Shown here one piece after another: positions 36,598-48,157 of a stretch of DNA of 64,000 nucleotides. The DNA is from Meloidogyne chitwoodi (Eukaryota > Nematoda > Chromadorea > Rhabditida > Meloidogynidae). The first letter of the stretch is position 1. The number at the start of each line of letters is the position of its first letter. The stretch is taken from NCBI GenBank assembly GCA_015183035.1, contig JACZZP010000015.1:1984001-2048000 (forward strand), in the 5' to 3' direction. The position numbers and the translations under genes were made by a program. The notes beneath the pieces were generated by a model. That model did no database searches. It had not been told where the DNA came from and was given only the letters and a program-made list of their open reading frames with translations.

Positions 36598-39500
36598 ATG
36601 CCTACAACAGATAGAATTGGTGGTAGCACAAAACTTTCAGTAATTAAAAAATTAAAAATATTATTAAAATAAATATAATTAAGGTTTTTGTACGTGTACG
36701 TCCTCTTGATTTGAATAACCGAAATAATGGGGAATTTGAGTGTATTAGTGTTGTTGATAATAAAGTAAACTTAAATACAAACTTAATATATTTAATTGTC
36801 TTTTATTATATAATGACGTATAAGGGGCAATACAACTTATGTTTTGAAAATATAGAAAAATAAACTTGTTTATTAAAATACAAAAAAATAAACTTGTTTA
36901 TTAAAATACTAAAAACTTGATTATTTAAATACAGAAAAATAAACTTGTTTCTGAAAAGATTACAAAGGTTGTATCAAAATTTAGATAAAGGGACACTCTG
37001 GATTTAGTATACCAAGTCTGTCATTATAAAGAGCTTAAACTAACTTAAAATATTTAAAACAATCAAAAAATGTTAACTTTTTTAAGCGTCTTCTCCTTGT
37101 TGATCCAGACAAATTTTCAAATGACCATTTAAGGCAAAATAGAGCTAAGGAACGAGAATTTAGTTTTGATGCAGTATTTGGTCCTAATTCTTCAGAAATA
37201 GATGTTCAAGAAGAAATGAAAAGTACCCAAGGAATAATAGAATCTCTTGTTCAATTTGGGAGGAATGGAACAGTTTTAGCTTATGGACCAACAGGTAAAT
37301 TTTTAAATGAATATACATATATATTTTTAAAAATAAAATTTTAAAATTTAGGAACAGGTAAAACTCATACAATGGTTGGAACAAGAGAAAGACCTGGATT
37401 AATGACGCAAATGACAAGAGCTTTGTATTCTCGACTAGCAGAGATTGGCGATCGTGAGACACGTGTATTTATTTCTTTTATGGTATTAAAAATTAATTTA
37501 AAATATTATTTTTAAAAAATTTAAAGGAATTATATAATGAAAATATTCGAGACTTGCTAATACCAAAGGGCGGACCACACTTAGATTTATTGGAGGTAAA
37601 TATTAATTAAAATTTTTTAAATTTTAATTAAAAGGATAATCATGGAAACGTTCATGTTCCACATTTAAGTAGAGTTCGTGCACCAAATAGCAATAGAATA
37701 TTACAACTTTTGCAAGAAGGAAATAGTAGGCGAACACAGGAGGCGACAGGCGCAAATGCGTTAGTTATTGAATTACAAAATAAAAGAATAAATTACAATT
37801 GTAAATTACAATAAAAAAATAAACTTGAATTACAAATTACAAAATAAACTTGAATTACAAATTACAAAATAAACTTGAATTACAAATTACAAAAAATAAA
37901 CCTGAATTACAAAAATAACCTTGAATTACAAAAATAAACTTAAAACATATAATAATAATTCTAGTACATCTTCACGTTCTCATGCCCTTTTACAAATTTC
38001 TCTTTATCGCAATGAGCAAGAACGTGGAAAATTGTTTTTAATTGATTTAGCGGGTTCGGAAAGAGCAGCACATACTCAAGTTTTCTTTACTTAATTTTTA
38101 CAATTTGGTTTTTACTCCTTAAAGAATCAAGGGCAACGGCTTAAAGAAGGAGCAGCCATCAACCGTTCTCTTTTAGCCCTTGGAAATGTTATTAATGCTT
38201 TAAGTGCAGCACAAAATGGAAAGGGACGTGCAACATTTGTTAATTTTCGTGATTCTAAATTGACAAGATTGTTGAAAGATTCATTGGCAGGTGGAGCAGA
38301 CGAAGCAAAAACTGTTCTTATTGCCCATGTTACTCCATCCTCATCACATTATGATGAAACTTTTAACACATTAACGTAAAAAAAAAACTTTTTGAGAACA
38401 AATAAAAATTTACGATGAAAAATAAACTTGTTCTAAAAAATTATAAATTTTCTTTAGATATGCTACTCGCGCACTAAGCATTGACTTGAGGGTTTGTTTT
38501 AAAATTTAAAATAAAAATAATTATAAATTTAGCAATCACGCCCACGACGTCCAGCATCCGCCGATCGACCTTATTCTGATGCACTTGCAACACTTCGTGC
38601 TGAAGCACAACGTGCCGGTAGATTTGATTTGAGTGGCAATGTCTACTCTTCTACTGGACATTGTTTGTTAATATTTGTTAAATAAAAATTATTTTTTTTA
38701 ATTTCTTAAAGTAGCCGATGAATTTATAACAAACCAACGAAGAGGAAATGCTCCAAACGCTTATGACAGTACTCGAAGAAGAAATACATCTCCTCCTTCA
38801 AATGTCCCATTAATTATTCCTTCACTTGCACTCAATAATACAAATTCCTCAAATACTGTTAATACTAAACGGGCAAATAATACACAACGACAAACGGTGA
38901 AACTACCGCGCATTGGAGGTACATTATTCGATTCTTTACGAGAACAACACATGGCAAGTGCAGAAAGACAACAGAGATTAAGGTAAATGTTTACAAAAAA
39001 TAAACTTGTTTTGAAAAACAGAAAAATAAACTTGATTAGTAAAAATACAATAAAATAAACTTGTTTTGAAATAATACAGAAAAATAAACTTGATTAGTAA
39101 AAACAATAAAATAAACTTGTTTTAAAAAACAAATAAACTTGTTTTGAAAAATACAATAATAAAAACACAAAGCTTAAATTATTCTGTTCTATTCAGAGGA
39201 AAATTATTACGCGCAAACACAGAAGCATTCGAACTTGAAACAAACAAACAAGTTCGTATTTCAATTCTTGATGCTTATGAAGGTCAAAAGGATGAAAATG
39301 AAGATAATAGTGAAAATTCTGGTGAGCGTTTAAGCGCAATAGAAAGAATGCGAAAAGAATTAGTTGAAATTGATAGTCGTCTTTCTGTATTAATGGAAAA
39401 TAGGCAAAAGTTGGAAGCAGCATTACGCAAAGGTGAACAAAATATGCGTTCGATAGAGGCAAGAATGAGGTAATAAATTAAAATTTTAAATTAATTTTAA

Positions 39501-40224
39501 ATTAATTTTGATAAAATTTAAGAGCTCAAGCCAAAGATTCACAACAATTACAAGTAGTCGAATTGCTTAATGTTTTGGCTAGACAACAAGCAGAAAGTAA
39601 AAATTAAAATATTTTTAGTTTTAATTTTTTAAAGTTTAAAAATCTCTAAAAAATTAAAAAAAAATTTTCTCAAGGAGCAGCAATTCACTCAGATTTTGCT
39701 ATTCAAAGTCGTCGACTACGCCGACAAGAAAGCGCTTTTAAGCATCTTAGACGATACGAAAGAGTTACAGATTTATTAATCGGAGTGGGTAAAGAGTCTA
39801 TTAAAGGTATTATTTAAAAAAATAAATTAAAAAAAAATTAAAAATCTTAGACGAAGAAAGAGCCCAACTTTTTAGAGAATATAGAATATTACGCAATCAA
39901 TTAAGCAAATTAGCAGAACAAAATTTAACAAATAATAATGCTTTACCTTCTTGGAATGCTCAAATACTTGAAAGATTAAATAATAATAGAGAAAGTGAAA
40001 ATAATATTATTAAAAATAAAAATGTTAATCTAAAAAGAAGAGATAGTGATGATTCACCAACAAATACTATAAGGTTAAAAAATAAATTAAAAATTAAAAT
40101 TAAATTTTGTAATAAATTAATTTTATTAATTTATTTACCCAATTTTTATTTTTTTATTTTAAGCAATTTTGGTGAAACTTTTATTATTTCCAGACAGAAT
40201 AATTTAATCAAAGAAAAAACGTAG
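36598..40224 (+). CDS. Kinesin-8-like microtubule motor
   Basis: Fifteen exons: 36598-36639, 36684-36764, 37087-37294, 37352-37482, 37527-37595, 37635-37759, 37965-38079, 38125-38375, 38458-38491, 38533-38617, 38712-38982, 39197-39469, 39523-39596, 39675-39806, 39851-40073 plus a terminal piece 40164-40224, all in one frame, 724 residues. The motor domain is N-terminal (residues 12 to about 352): VFVRVRPL, P-loop GPTGTGKT (108-115), switch I NATSSRSHA (218-226), switch II DLAGSE (246-251), and [20 protein letters not shown], the kinesin-8 style version of the family signature, then [12 protein letters not shown] basic, Ser/Pro-rich linker ([13 protein letters not shown]) follows, then heptad-like coiled coil around 505-600 ([20 protein letters not shown]) and a polar tail. 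Closest named relatives would be KIF18/19 or C. elegans klp-13 (from memory). Role inferred: ATP-driven plus-end motor controlling microtubule length. Confidence 0.9.
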
Positions 40225-40838
40225 AATTAAATTTTTTAATATATTTTAATTAAATTAATAATTATAATTTTTATTTTATTAATAAATTCAATTTTGAATG
40301 ATTTGTCAATTTTATAAAATTAAATATTTTAAGACTTTCGTTATAAGCACATATGTATGGATATTAGCACATCTGCGCTATGTCTTTTAATGTGTTCTCT
40401 TATAACGAGATTCTTTTTAATAATATTTATAAAATATTTTATTTTTACGTTCTAAAAAAATTTAATGAGCTTATTCATCATTTTATTGTAATAATTGTTT
40501 GCTTTTTTTATTAAAATAATTTTATAAATAAACTTTTCCCCTTTTTTTCCCTATTTTTAAAAATAAATATGTTTAGTCATATAAATTTATTAATATTTTT
40601 TCTTCTCAATTTTACTTAAACTTTGCTTTTTATATAATATTAGCCATGGGAAAATTGCGCTGTAAAAAATCAATTCATTCTTTTGTTGTTGTGACAATAT
40701 AGACCGGTGGTGGATTTGGACTACTTAAGTGTTTGTAAATAAGGGGCAAATATTAGCTGTTTTGTAAAAATTGCGTATTTTTTTATAAAGCAAAAAATAA
40801 TATTTTATTCAATAATTAATCCTTTGTATAATTTTTAG
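40225..40838. other. Spacer with a hairpin downstream of the kinesin gene
   Basis: TCGTTATAAG (40338-40347) and its exact complement CTTATAACGA (40399-40408) flank a 51-base loop containing CACATATGTATGG. Otherwise AT-rich. The sequence TTTTTAG directly precedes the chitinase ATG at 40839, so a trans-splice acceptor there is possible. Confidence 0.5.
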
Positions 40839-43800
40839 ATGCAAAATATTTATATTAAAAATAGCCTGTTGCAATGTTTGTTTAGCTTTGTGTTTTTGTT
40901 TCTTTTACAATTTCAATCATTTGTTTTATCAACAATTTCACTACAAAGTTTGTAAGACATTAATTGTTAAATACCTATTTTAATTATATAATTTTTAAAT
41001 GTTTTACTTATATTATTTTAATTGGTGTTTTTGTGTTGTAAAACAAGTTGTAATTATTTGTAAAAAAAGGTTGGAAAAAACATTAATTTGTTCAAAGTTT
41101 TACAAAGTTGTTTATTGTAAAAAACAATTAAGCTGCCTATGAGGAAAATCGTGAATATCTTCGACCGTGTTATTTCTCAAATTGGGCACAATATCGTCAA
41201 GGGAGGGCAAAATATTTACCAGAGCATTATATTCCCGGTCTTTGCACTCATATTCTTTATGCTTTCGGTTGGATAAATGAAGATGGAACCGCTAGGTAGA
41301 AAAAATATTTTTTCCTCTTTTTTAATAATTTTTTAGAGCATATGATCCAGCAGATTTACCTAGTGATTGGCAACCTAAAGGAATGTATGCACGTGTTAAC
41401 GATTTGAAAGTAAAAAATCTTTAATTAAAAATTAATTTTCTAACTGACACTTTTCTCTTTCAAAAAGAAATTAGATCCAAAATTAAAAACATTACTATCA
41501 TTTGGTGGTTGGTCGTTTGGAACTCGTCTTTTTCTACAAATTACATCTTCGTAATAAAAATAAATATTATTTTTTATTTTTAATTATATAGTGTTCAAAA
41601 TCGTCAAAAATTCATTAATTCATCAATTGCTTTTGTTCGTTTACACAACTTTGATGGAATAGATATAGATTGGGAGTATCCAAAGGGAGAAGCAGATAAA
41701 CTAAACCTGAACTATTTTCTCAAGGTATTTTATTTATAACTTTATAAAAAATATAAAACAAGTTTTACAATTTAATTAAAATTGTAAAAAGGTTGGAATT
41801 ATTTTAAAGTTGTAAAATAAGTTTATTTTCCATTTTAATTTTTTCAAGTTTATTTTTTTTACAATTACAAAATTTATTTTTTATTTAAGGAATTCAAAGA
41901 AGCAATTGCTACAGAAAGTATAACTAGTTACAAACCAAAATTGTTGTTAACAGCTGCTGTAGGTAAAAATATTTTAATGAAAGTTACCTAATATTTATTT
42001 TTGTAAAAAAAAAATATTTCTAGCTGCCGGTAAAGAAAATATTGATAATGGTTATGATATTCCTACAATTTCACAGTTAAATTATATTTTTATCAAATTA
42101 TATAAATTTTATAGATATTTGGATTTCATTTTGTTAATGAGTTATGATTTTCATGGCGGTTGGGAAAAAAAGACTGGAATGAATGCTCCTCTTTTTGGGA
42201 GAGCAACTGATCCACCAGAATTGAAAAATTGGCATGTGGTAAATTTTATCAACCTTTTGAATTTATTTATTTTTTACATTTATTATTAAAAACATTTTAG
42301 TCTGGTGCCGCCAATTATTGGTTTAACAAAGGAATGCCTAAACAAAAAATAATTGTTGGTATTCCAACATATGGTAAATTAATTTTTTTATTTACAAAAA
42401 ATTATACTTTAATACAAAGGTCGAGGTTGGACATTAACCCACCCACACATTCAACGAGGTTTGGATGCTCCAGGAAATGCGGCTAGAGCAACAAAATATG
42501 TACAAACTGAAGGTTTTAATTAAATTTAACCTCCAATAGAATATATTTAAAATATTAAAAAAATATATTTTTAAAATTAAGGGACGGCTGCTTACTATGA
42601 AGCAAGTTTATTTTTTGTATTTCAAGTTTAAATATTTTACAATTTGTAAATTAATATTGTAAAACTTAAAATATTAAAGTTTTGTGAAATGCTAGCCAAG
42701 GGAGCCGAATATCAATTTAATTCGGAAATGCAAGTACCTTATATGATTTCTGATATTGACCAATGGTTTAGCTATGAAGATGTTAATAGTGTGCGAATAA
42801 AAGTACAAATACTTTTTAATTAAAATTTAAATTAATTTTTATAAAAAAGGCAAAGTGGATTCGTGAAAATCATTTTGGAGGGGCTTTTGTTTGGACACTT
42901 GATTTTGACGATTTTAATGGACAATGCCCAGATGCACAACAATTGGGTGAAAATTAATATAAAAAAATATAAATTAAATATTTTTAGGCAAATACCCTTT
43001 AATTGCTGCAATAGCAAATGAACTAACAGGCAAAATAATTAATACAAAATTACCTTCATTTCCCCCACCATTTCCTACTAATACAACAACTATTACTCCA
43101 ATATTTAATAATTGTAGCAATATTTCTAGTCCATTTGTAAATATATTTTTAAATTATATATTTAATTTTTATTTTAGCCTTCTAATATTAATTTATGTAA
43201 TGGCAAAAAAGACGGATTTATTCAATTACCTCAACAATCTATTTTTAACATTTATCAACCTGAGGAGTTTTTGCTTTGTCTTTCTGGTTATTTTAAATTT
43301 TTAAAATTTATCTTAATTGTTGTAAATCAAATAAAATTTATTTTAAATTGAAAAAACAAGTTGGAATTATTAAAATTGTAAAAACAAGTTTGAATAATCT
43401 AAAATTGTAAAAACATGTTTTAATAATTTAAAATTGTAAAAACAAGTTGGAAAGTTTTTCATGTTTTAAATAGATTTAATGTTTAAACAAGTTTTATTTT
43501 ATGTTTAACTATTTTATATTATCAGGTGATGCTTTTGTAATGTTTTGCCCAAAAGGATTGCGTTTTAGTAATAATTATGGATTTTGTACATTTGTAAGTT
43601 TTAAAAAGAAATTTAATCAGAACAGAAAAAAAGTTCTAAATTCTTTTATTTTTAAATTATAGCCTTCACAAATTTCATCACTCCCCTCAACTAATTTTCC
43701 GAGTGAACATCATTCAAAAAGAACATTAATAAATACACAAACAATTAAATCTAACAACTCATCTGCTAACTTTAAAAGTTTATTTTTGATATTTTTTATT

Positions 43801-44079
43801 TTTTTTTTATTTTTAGAATTTGTTTGTATTTCTGATGGCTTTTTTGCTGATCCTAACAGTTGTGTACATTTTTATCGTTGTGTAGGACCGACTGCGTATA
43901 GGTAATATTTTTTATTATTTTTTAATTTTATTTTAATGCCCTGAGGCTATAAAATAAATATTTTTAAATTATTAAAAAATAGATTTGATTGTCCTCCCGG
44001 ACTTTTGTTCAACAAAAAACTTCTTCTCTGTGATAGACCAAATGATATTGCTGCTGAATATTATGATTGTGGTGGTTAA
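40839..44079 (+). CDS. Secreted GH18 chitinase with two CBM14 domains
   Basis: Nineteen exons (40839-40947, 41133-41295, 41337-41409, 41468-41550, 41592-41724, 41890-41962, 42024-42075, 42115-42238, 42301-42373, 42420-42512, 42582-42601, 42680-42802, 42850-42946, 42988-43136, 43178-43286, 43526-43593, 43663-43777, 43817-43901, 43983-44079) join to 612 residues. An N-terminal hydrophobic signal ([16 protein letters not shown]) precedes the catalytic domain: [31 protein letters not shown] with catalytic acid Glu171 and the DxxDxDxE set intact, [18 protein letters not shown] and [12 protein letters not shown] Pro/Thr/Asn linker follows. Two peritrophin-type chitin-binding domains come last (about 462-514 and 553-612, [12 protein letters not shown]...CDRPND). 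Hydrolyses chitin; in nematodes used for eggshell and moulting. Intron 11 has donor GCAAGT; the join YYE|FCEML matches the family. Confidence 0.93.
42602..42679 (+). other. GC-AG intron in chitinase gene
   Basis: The donor is GAA|GCAAGT, the strong GC-type consensus, and the acceptor is TTAAAG. Joining gives [18 protein letters not shown], the expected GH18 region (AYYE-[IF]C), so the GC donor is well supported by homology and frame. Confidence 0.88.
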
Positions 44080-45256
44080 GAAAAATAAAAGCTTAATTTA
44101 TTGTGATCTCTATTAATTTTCATACAATTTTTATACAATTTTTTGCTAAACAATCATTAAAAAATATAAAAACACGACCTTTAATTTTTAAAAATTTTAA
44201 TAAAATTGTAATAAATAAAAATATAATTTTAGTTAAGTAAAATTATGTAAATAGTAAGTTACAGAAAAGCAGTGAATTGAAATTTCGAAAAATAGTTTCT
44301 CAATTTGACGATTATTTATTTAAATTTAAAAAGTTGATGATTTTGACGACTAAAACTATTATTTTTTAAATTTAATTTTCTTTTTTTTTAGCTTAAATTC
44401 TGCCTTTTTATTTTTAATATGTATAATTTTTAATTTTGTAGTATTTTTTGCTTAAATATTGAAGGTTTTCTTAAGTCTTGACTAACAAAATTAAGTCACG
44501 AATATTAAATTAAATATAACTTTAGTAATATCAGGTTTATATTTTCTTTCTTTTCGAGATTTTGATGTCTAAACATTTATTTATTTATTAAAAAAATTTT
44601 CATTTCGCATTATCGTGCTTCATGCCAATTTTTTTCTAATACATACTTTTCTCACCTTCACTTTTTGTGTCCCAACCTACTAAAGTAATTATAAACAAAT
44701 ATAAAAATGTACTAGTAAAGTGAAAATGAAGCGCAGCTGCTTATTATTTAAGCTCAAAGCCTTATATCTTCAAAAAAAATTATTTTTCTTTATTATATTT
44801 TCGCACATGATTTATTTATTTATTTTCTGTCTGGTGTGCCAATATATAAAGAAGGCGTAAAAACTAATAATTAAAATAAAAACAATTCTTATTTTTAAAA
44901 TATATTTTCTCTATTGGGTATTAAATTTTATTTTAAGGTTTGAACTTAAAATAATATTTTTATGCTTAAATGCTATATTTTAGTTAATATATTTATGTGT
45001 AAATGGGGATTAAAGGAGAAAATTAGAGCTTAATTCTATTTTCTCTAACCTTTTTATATTTTTTTATAAATAATTCTATTTAATTTTAATAGCTTTAAAA
45101 TAACCAACTTTTTTTACAACTTTACAATAATCTTGTAACATTACAAAAATAACCAACTTTTTTTTTACAACTTTACAATTGTAATATAAAATAAAAAATA
45201 AGCATTTTCGTTATAAACAAAGACTAATATTTTTAATAATTTTTAGAAAAATTAAA
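44080..45256. other. Intergenic spacer, nothing recognised
   Basis: AT-rich 3' flank of the chitinase and 5' flank of the next gene. Near 45100-45185 are two AACCAACTTTTTTTACAAC copies. No gene or stable hairpin noted. Confidence 0.5.
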
Positions 45257-46113
45257 ATGCCCTCAAAAATCATTGCACCATTAAAGAATAATGATGAATT
45301 GCCTACAATAAATTGGTTTCTAGATTTATCAAAGCCAAATTGGTTAACTTCAAATATTAATAATACAAAAAATACTATAATTGGAGTAAGTTTATAATTA
45401 AAATTTTAATAAAATATTAAAAAAATTTACTAAAAAAATAAATTATTTTAAAAATTTCTTTCAATATTAGACTAAAAAATATGCTAAAAATTCAATAAAA
45501 CTAAAGAAAACACAAAAGATCAATCCAAAAATAAAAGAAGTCTTTAAACAAAAAGACAATCAACAAATTGTTAAGAAAAATAAAAAAGAAGACAAAAAAT
45601 TTAATGATAACTTGATATCACAAAAAGAACAAAATTTGAATCAAATTGGATTTATGGAACAAGAAAATAAACAAAAACAACAACCACAACTTAATCAAAA
45701 TAGAGAAATTAATACAAATCAAACATTAATTAATGATGATTCTACATATTCATTTCTTGAACATTCAATTTATGGAATTGACAACTTTACAGCTACAAAC
45801 TCTCAATTTGTAAAACTTTAATAAATCTTTTTTACAATTTGTAAACATTAATAAAACTTTTTTACAATTTGTAAAACTTTAAACAATTTGTAAAACATTA
45901 ACCTTTTTCGTAATAATTGAAAACTTTATTAAAACATTTTTAAACTTTATTAAAACATTTTAAAATTTGTAAAACTTTTCATGTTTATTATTTAAGGAAT
46001 ATCTAAGTGCTAGTTATTTTGGAAATTCTGCAACTTTAAATTATGGCTTCAACAGCTTTTTTAGTCAAGAATGGGAGGATGAATTATTTCAAAATTCTGG
46101 AAACTTATTTTAA
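45257..46113 (+). CDS. Asn/Gln/Lys-rich orphan protein, 194 residues
   Basis: Three exons (45257-45385, 45471-45809, 45997-46113), all phase 0, joining to 194 residues. The N-terminus is MPSKIIAPLKNNDELPTINW. The middle is strongly basic (KKTQKINPKIKEVFKQKD, KNKKEDKKF), then Gln/Asn-rich (ENKQKQQPQLNQNREINTNQ). The C-terminus is aromatic and acidic (SYFGNSATLNYGFNSFFSQE then WEDELF). No signal peptide or domain recognised. The aromatic/acidic C-terminal block after a basic region could be an interaction or activation segment; that is speculation. The second intron is a TTGTAAAAC array. Confidence 0.65.
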
Positions 46114-46603
46114 ACAATTAATATGAGGAAAATGAATTATTAGGTGCTTGAAATATTTCAGTATACTTATATATTTTGATATAATTAATTTAACTTTTAA
46201 ATTCATGTGTTAATAAAAAAAATTTTTTTCAATTTTTTTTTTGTAATTTAAGAGCAAATTATTCATTTTAATTTATAATATATTTTTAATTTTAAACAAA
46301 ATTATTAAACAAAGGGATAATAATTACTTTAATTTTATTTTCGGTAATTAAAAATAGAACTGAATAAAAAAATAAATTAAATAAAAAAAAAATAAAATTG
46401 ATGGATTGACCCATTTATTATAATTTATTTATTTATTTTTATGGATGAATGGCGGTTTATATGAAATAATTCTGATTTTTAGGTTATTTTTTACTTGATG
46501 CTTTTGCACTTTATTAATTAAATAAATTTTTAGAAAATATTTTCACCAAGTATTTATTTGATTTTTAATAAAAATATTTCTGAAATTACTAAATTATATT
46601 ATA

Positions 46604-48157
46604 ATGAAACAATTTTCACTATTATTAATTTTATTTACTTTAATTTTTATAATCTATAATTTTGATTGTACTCATGGAAAGCCAAATATGTCCAAAACTA
46701 AAATGAAAGAGTCAATATTTATTAACGGGTATTTTTTTAATTTTATTAAATTATATTTTGATTAATTTTTTTACTAAAATTTTTTAAAAGACCAAAAAGA
46801 ATTCAACGAAAGCATAGAGTGCCTGTTGCTAATATTTATAATGGTGTTCATTCAGGGGCAACAAATCGTCTCAGAGTGAATTTTCAATAAATTAAAAAAA
46901 TTTTATTTTAACAAAACAGCGTCAAATTCAAATTGGTGTGCCTACTCCACCTCCAGTACCTCGTATTCCTGTGCCTTATCCATATCGATCAAAATCAGAA
47001 AATATTAATGAGAGTGTCAACTTAACTTCTGGAAATCGTAAAAGGGTAAAATAATTATTAAATATTTTAATCTTTTTAATTTAAAAAATATACTCAAGTT
47101 TATAAACTAGAAAATAAACCAGAATAATTATTTAATAGCATTTTACAAACAAGAATATTTATTAACGAGAAACTTAAGTTTTAGTTTACAAATCAGAATA
47201 TTAATTACTGAGAAACTTAAGTTTTAGTTTACAAATCAGAATTTTTAGTACAGAGAAACTTAAGTTGGTAAATAACCAGTTGGATCCCTACCTGTCCGCA
47301 AAGAGAATTCGCTCTTTTCTTTTCTTCTCTTGCATTTTTGGCGTAAGGAGAAGTGCACGCTTATTTTTCCTCTACACTGTAATATGCCTTTTGGCACTTG
47401 GAAAGAAAAGGATAAAATAATTAAAATTAATTAATAATAAAGTGAAAAATGTTTATTTTATAAATGATTAAAGATTAATAATAAAAGAACATAAATTGCC
47501 TAAATATTTTCATTTTACTGGTTTTTATCCCTTAATTATAATTACATAAAAGGTTGTTATCCACCTGATCTAAAAATATATTTGAAAATGTTATCCCAAA
47601 TTTATTATCTTTGATTATTAATCTTTGGTCACTTTTAAAATAAATATATTTTCGCTTTATTATTAATTAATTTTAATTATTTTACACCTTTATTGCCAAA
47701 AGGTATATTACAGTATAGAGGAAAAATAAGCGTGCACTTCTCCTAACGCCAAAAATGCAGGAGAAGAAAAGAAAAGAGCGAATTCTCTTTGCGGACAGGT
47801 AGGGATCCAACTGGTTATTTACCCTTAAGTTTTCTCAAGTTTACAAATCAGAATTTCATAGAATAAATTAAATTTTTTAAATTAATTTATATTTAAATTT
47901 ATTTTAAGCGTCAAATTCATATTGGTGTGCCCACACCTCCTCCAGTACCTCGTATTCCTGGAACAGGCATAGATAGACAGCGAAAAGTAAAAATTTATTA
48001 ATTTAATTTTTTTAATTTTTATTAAATTTTTTTTTTTAAGAGTCGTTCACTTTCTCCCAATGATCAATTAGCAACAATTACAGGCGGTGATCAAATGCAA
48101 ATGGTCCATCATAAATATGCTTATATCGTTCATAATTCAAAACAAACTGGATTTTGA
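46604..48157 (+). CDS. Secreted precursor with duplicated proline-rich peptide exon
   Basis: Five exons, 46604-46728, 46791-46875, 46920-47045, 47909-47986 and 48041-48157, join in frame to 176 residues. The N-terminus MKQFSLLLILFTLIFIIYNF is a signal peptide. Exons 3 and 4 each open with almost the same sequence, RQIQIGVPTPPPVPRIP and RQIHIGVPTPPPVPRIP (about 47 of 52 nucleotides shared), showing a recent exon duplication. Basic sites bracket them: RLR before the first copy, NRKR between them and RQRK after the second, as in prohormone-type processing. The tail SRSLSPNDQLATITGGDQ...YIVHNSKQTGF has no known domain. Likely a secreted peptide or effector precursor; the GVPxPP core faintly recalls the plant IDA peptide core but lacks its SKRHN end, so that link is weak. 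Exons 3 and 4 are separated by an 863-bp intron holding a MITE. Confidence 0.75.
47267..47823. mobile_element. MITE with ~130-bp inverted repeats and 8-bp target duplication
   Basis: The ends are exact complements (GGTAAATAACCAGTTGGATC at left). Near-perfect inverted repeats of about 130 bp include CTGTCCGCAAAGAGAATTCG and GAGAAGTGCACGCTTATTTT, with only a few mismatches. CTTAAGTT directly flanks both sides (47259-47266 and 47824-47831), an 8-bp target-site duplication as in hAT or P-type elements. The ~290-bp middle is AT-rich and non-coding. It lies in the intron between the duplicated peptide exons. Confidence 0.9.

Noticed and set aside
46920..47986. IDA plant-peptide mimic
   Set aside because: Only the GVPxPP start agrees; the SKRHN end needed for that family is absent, so not called as such.
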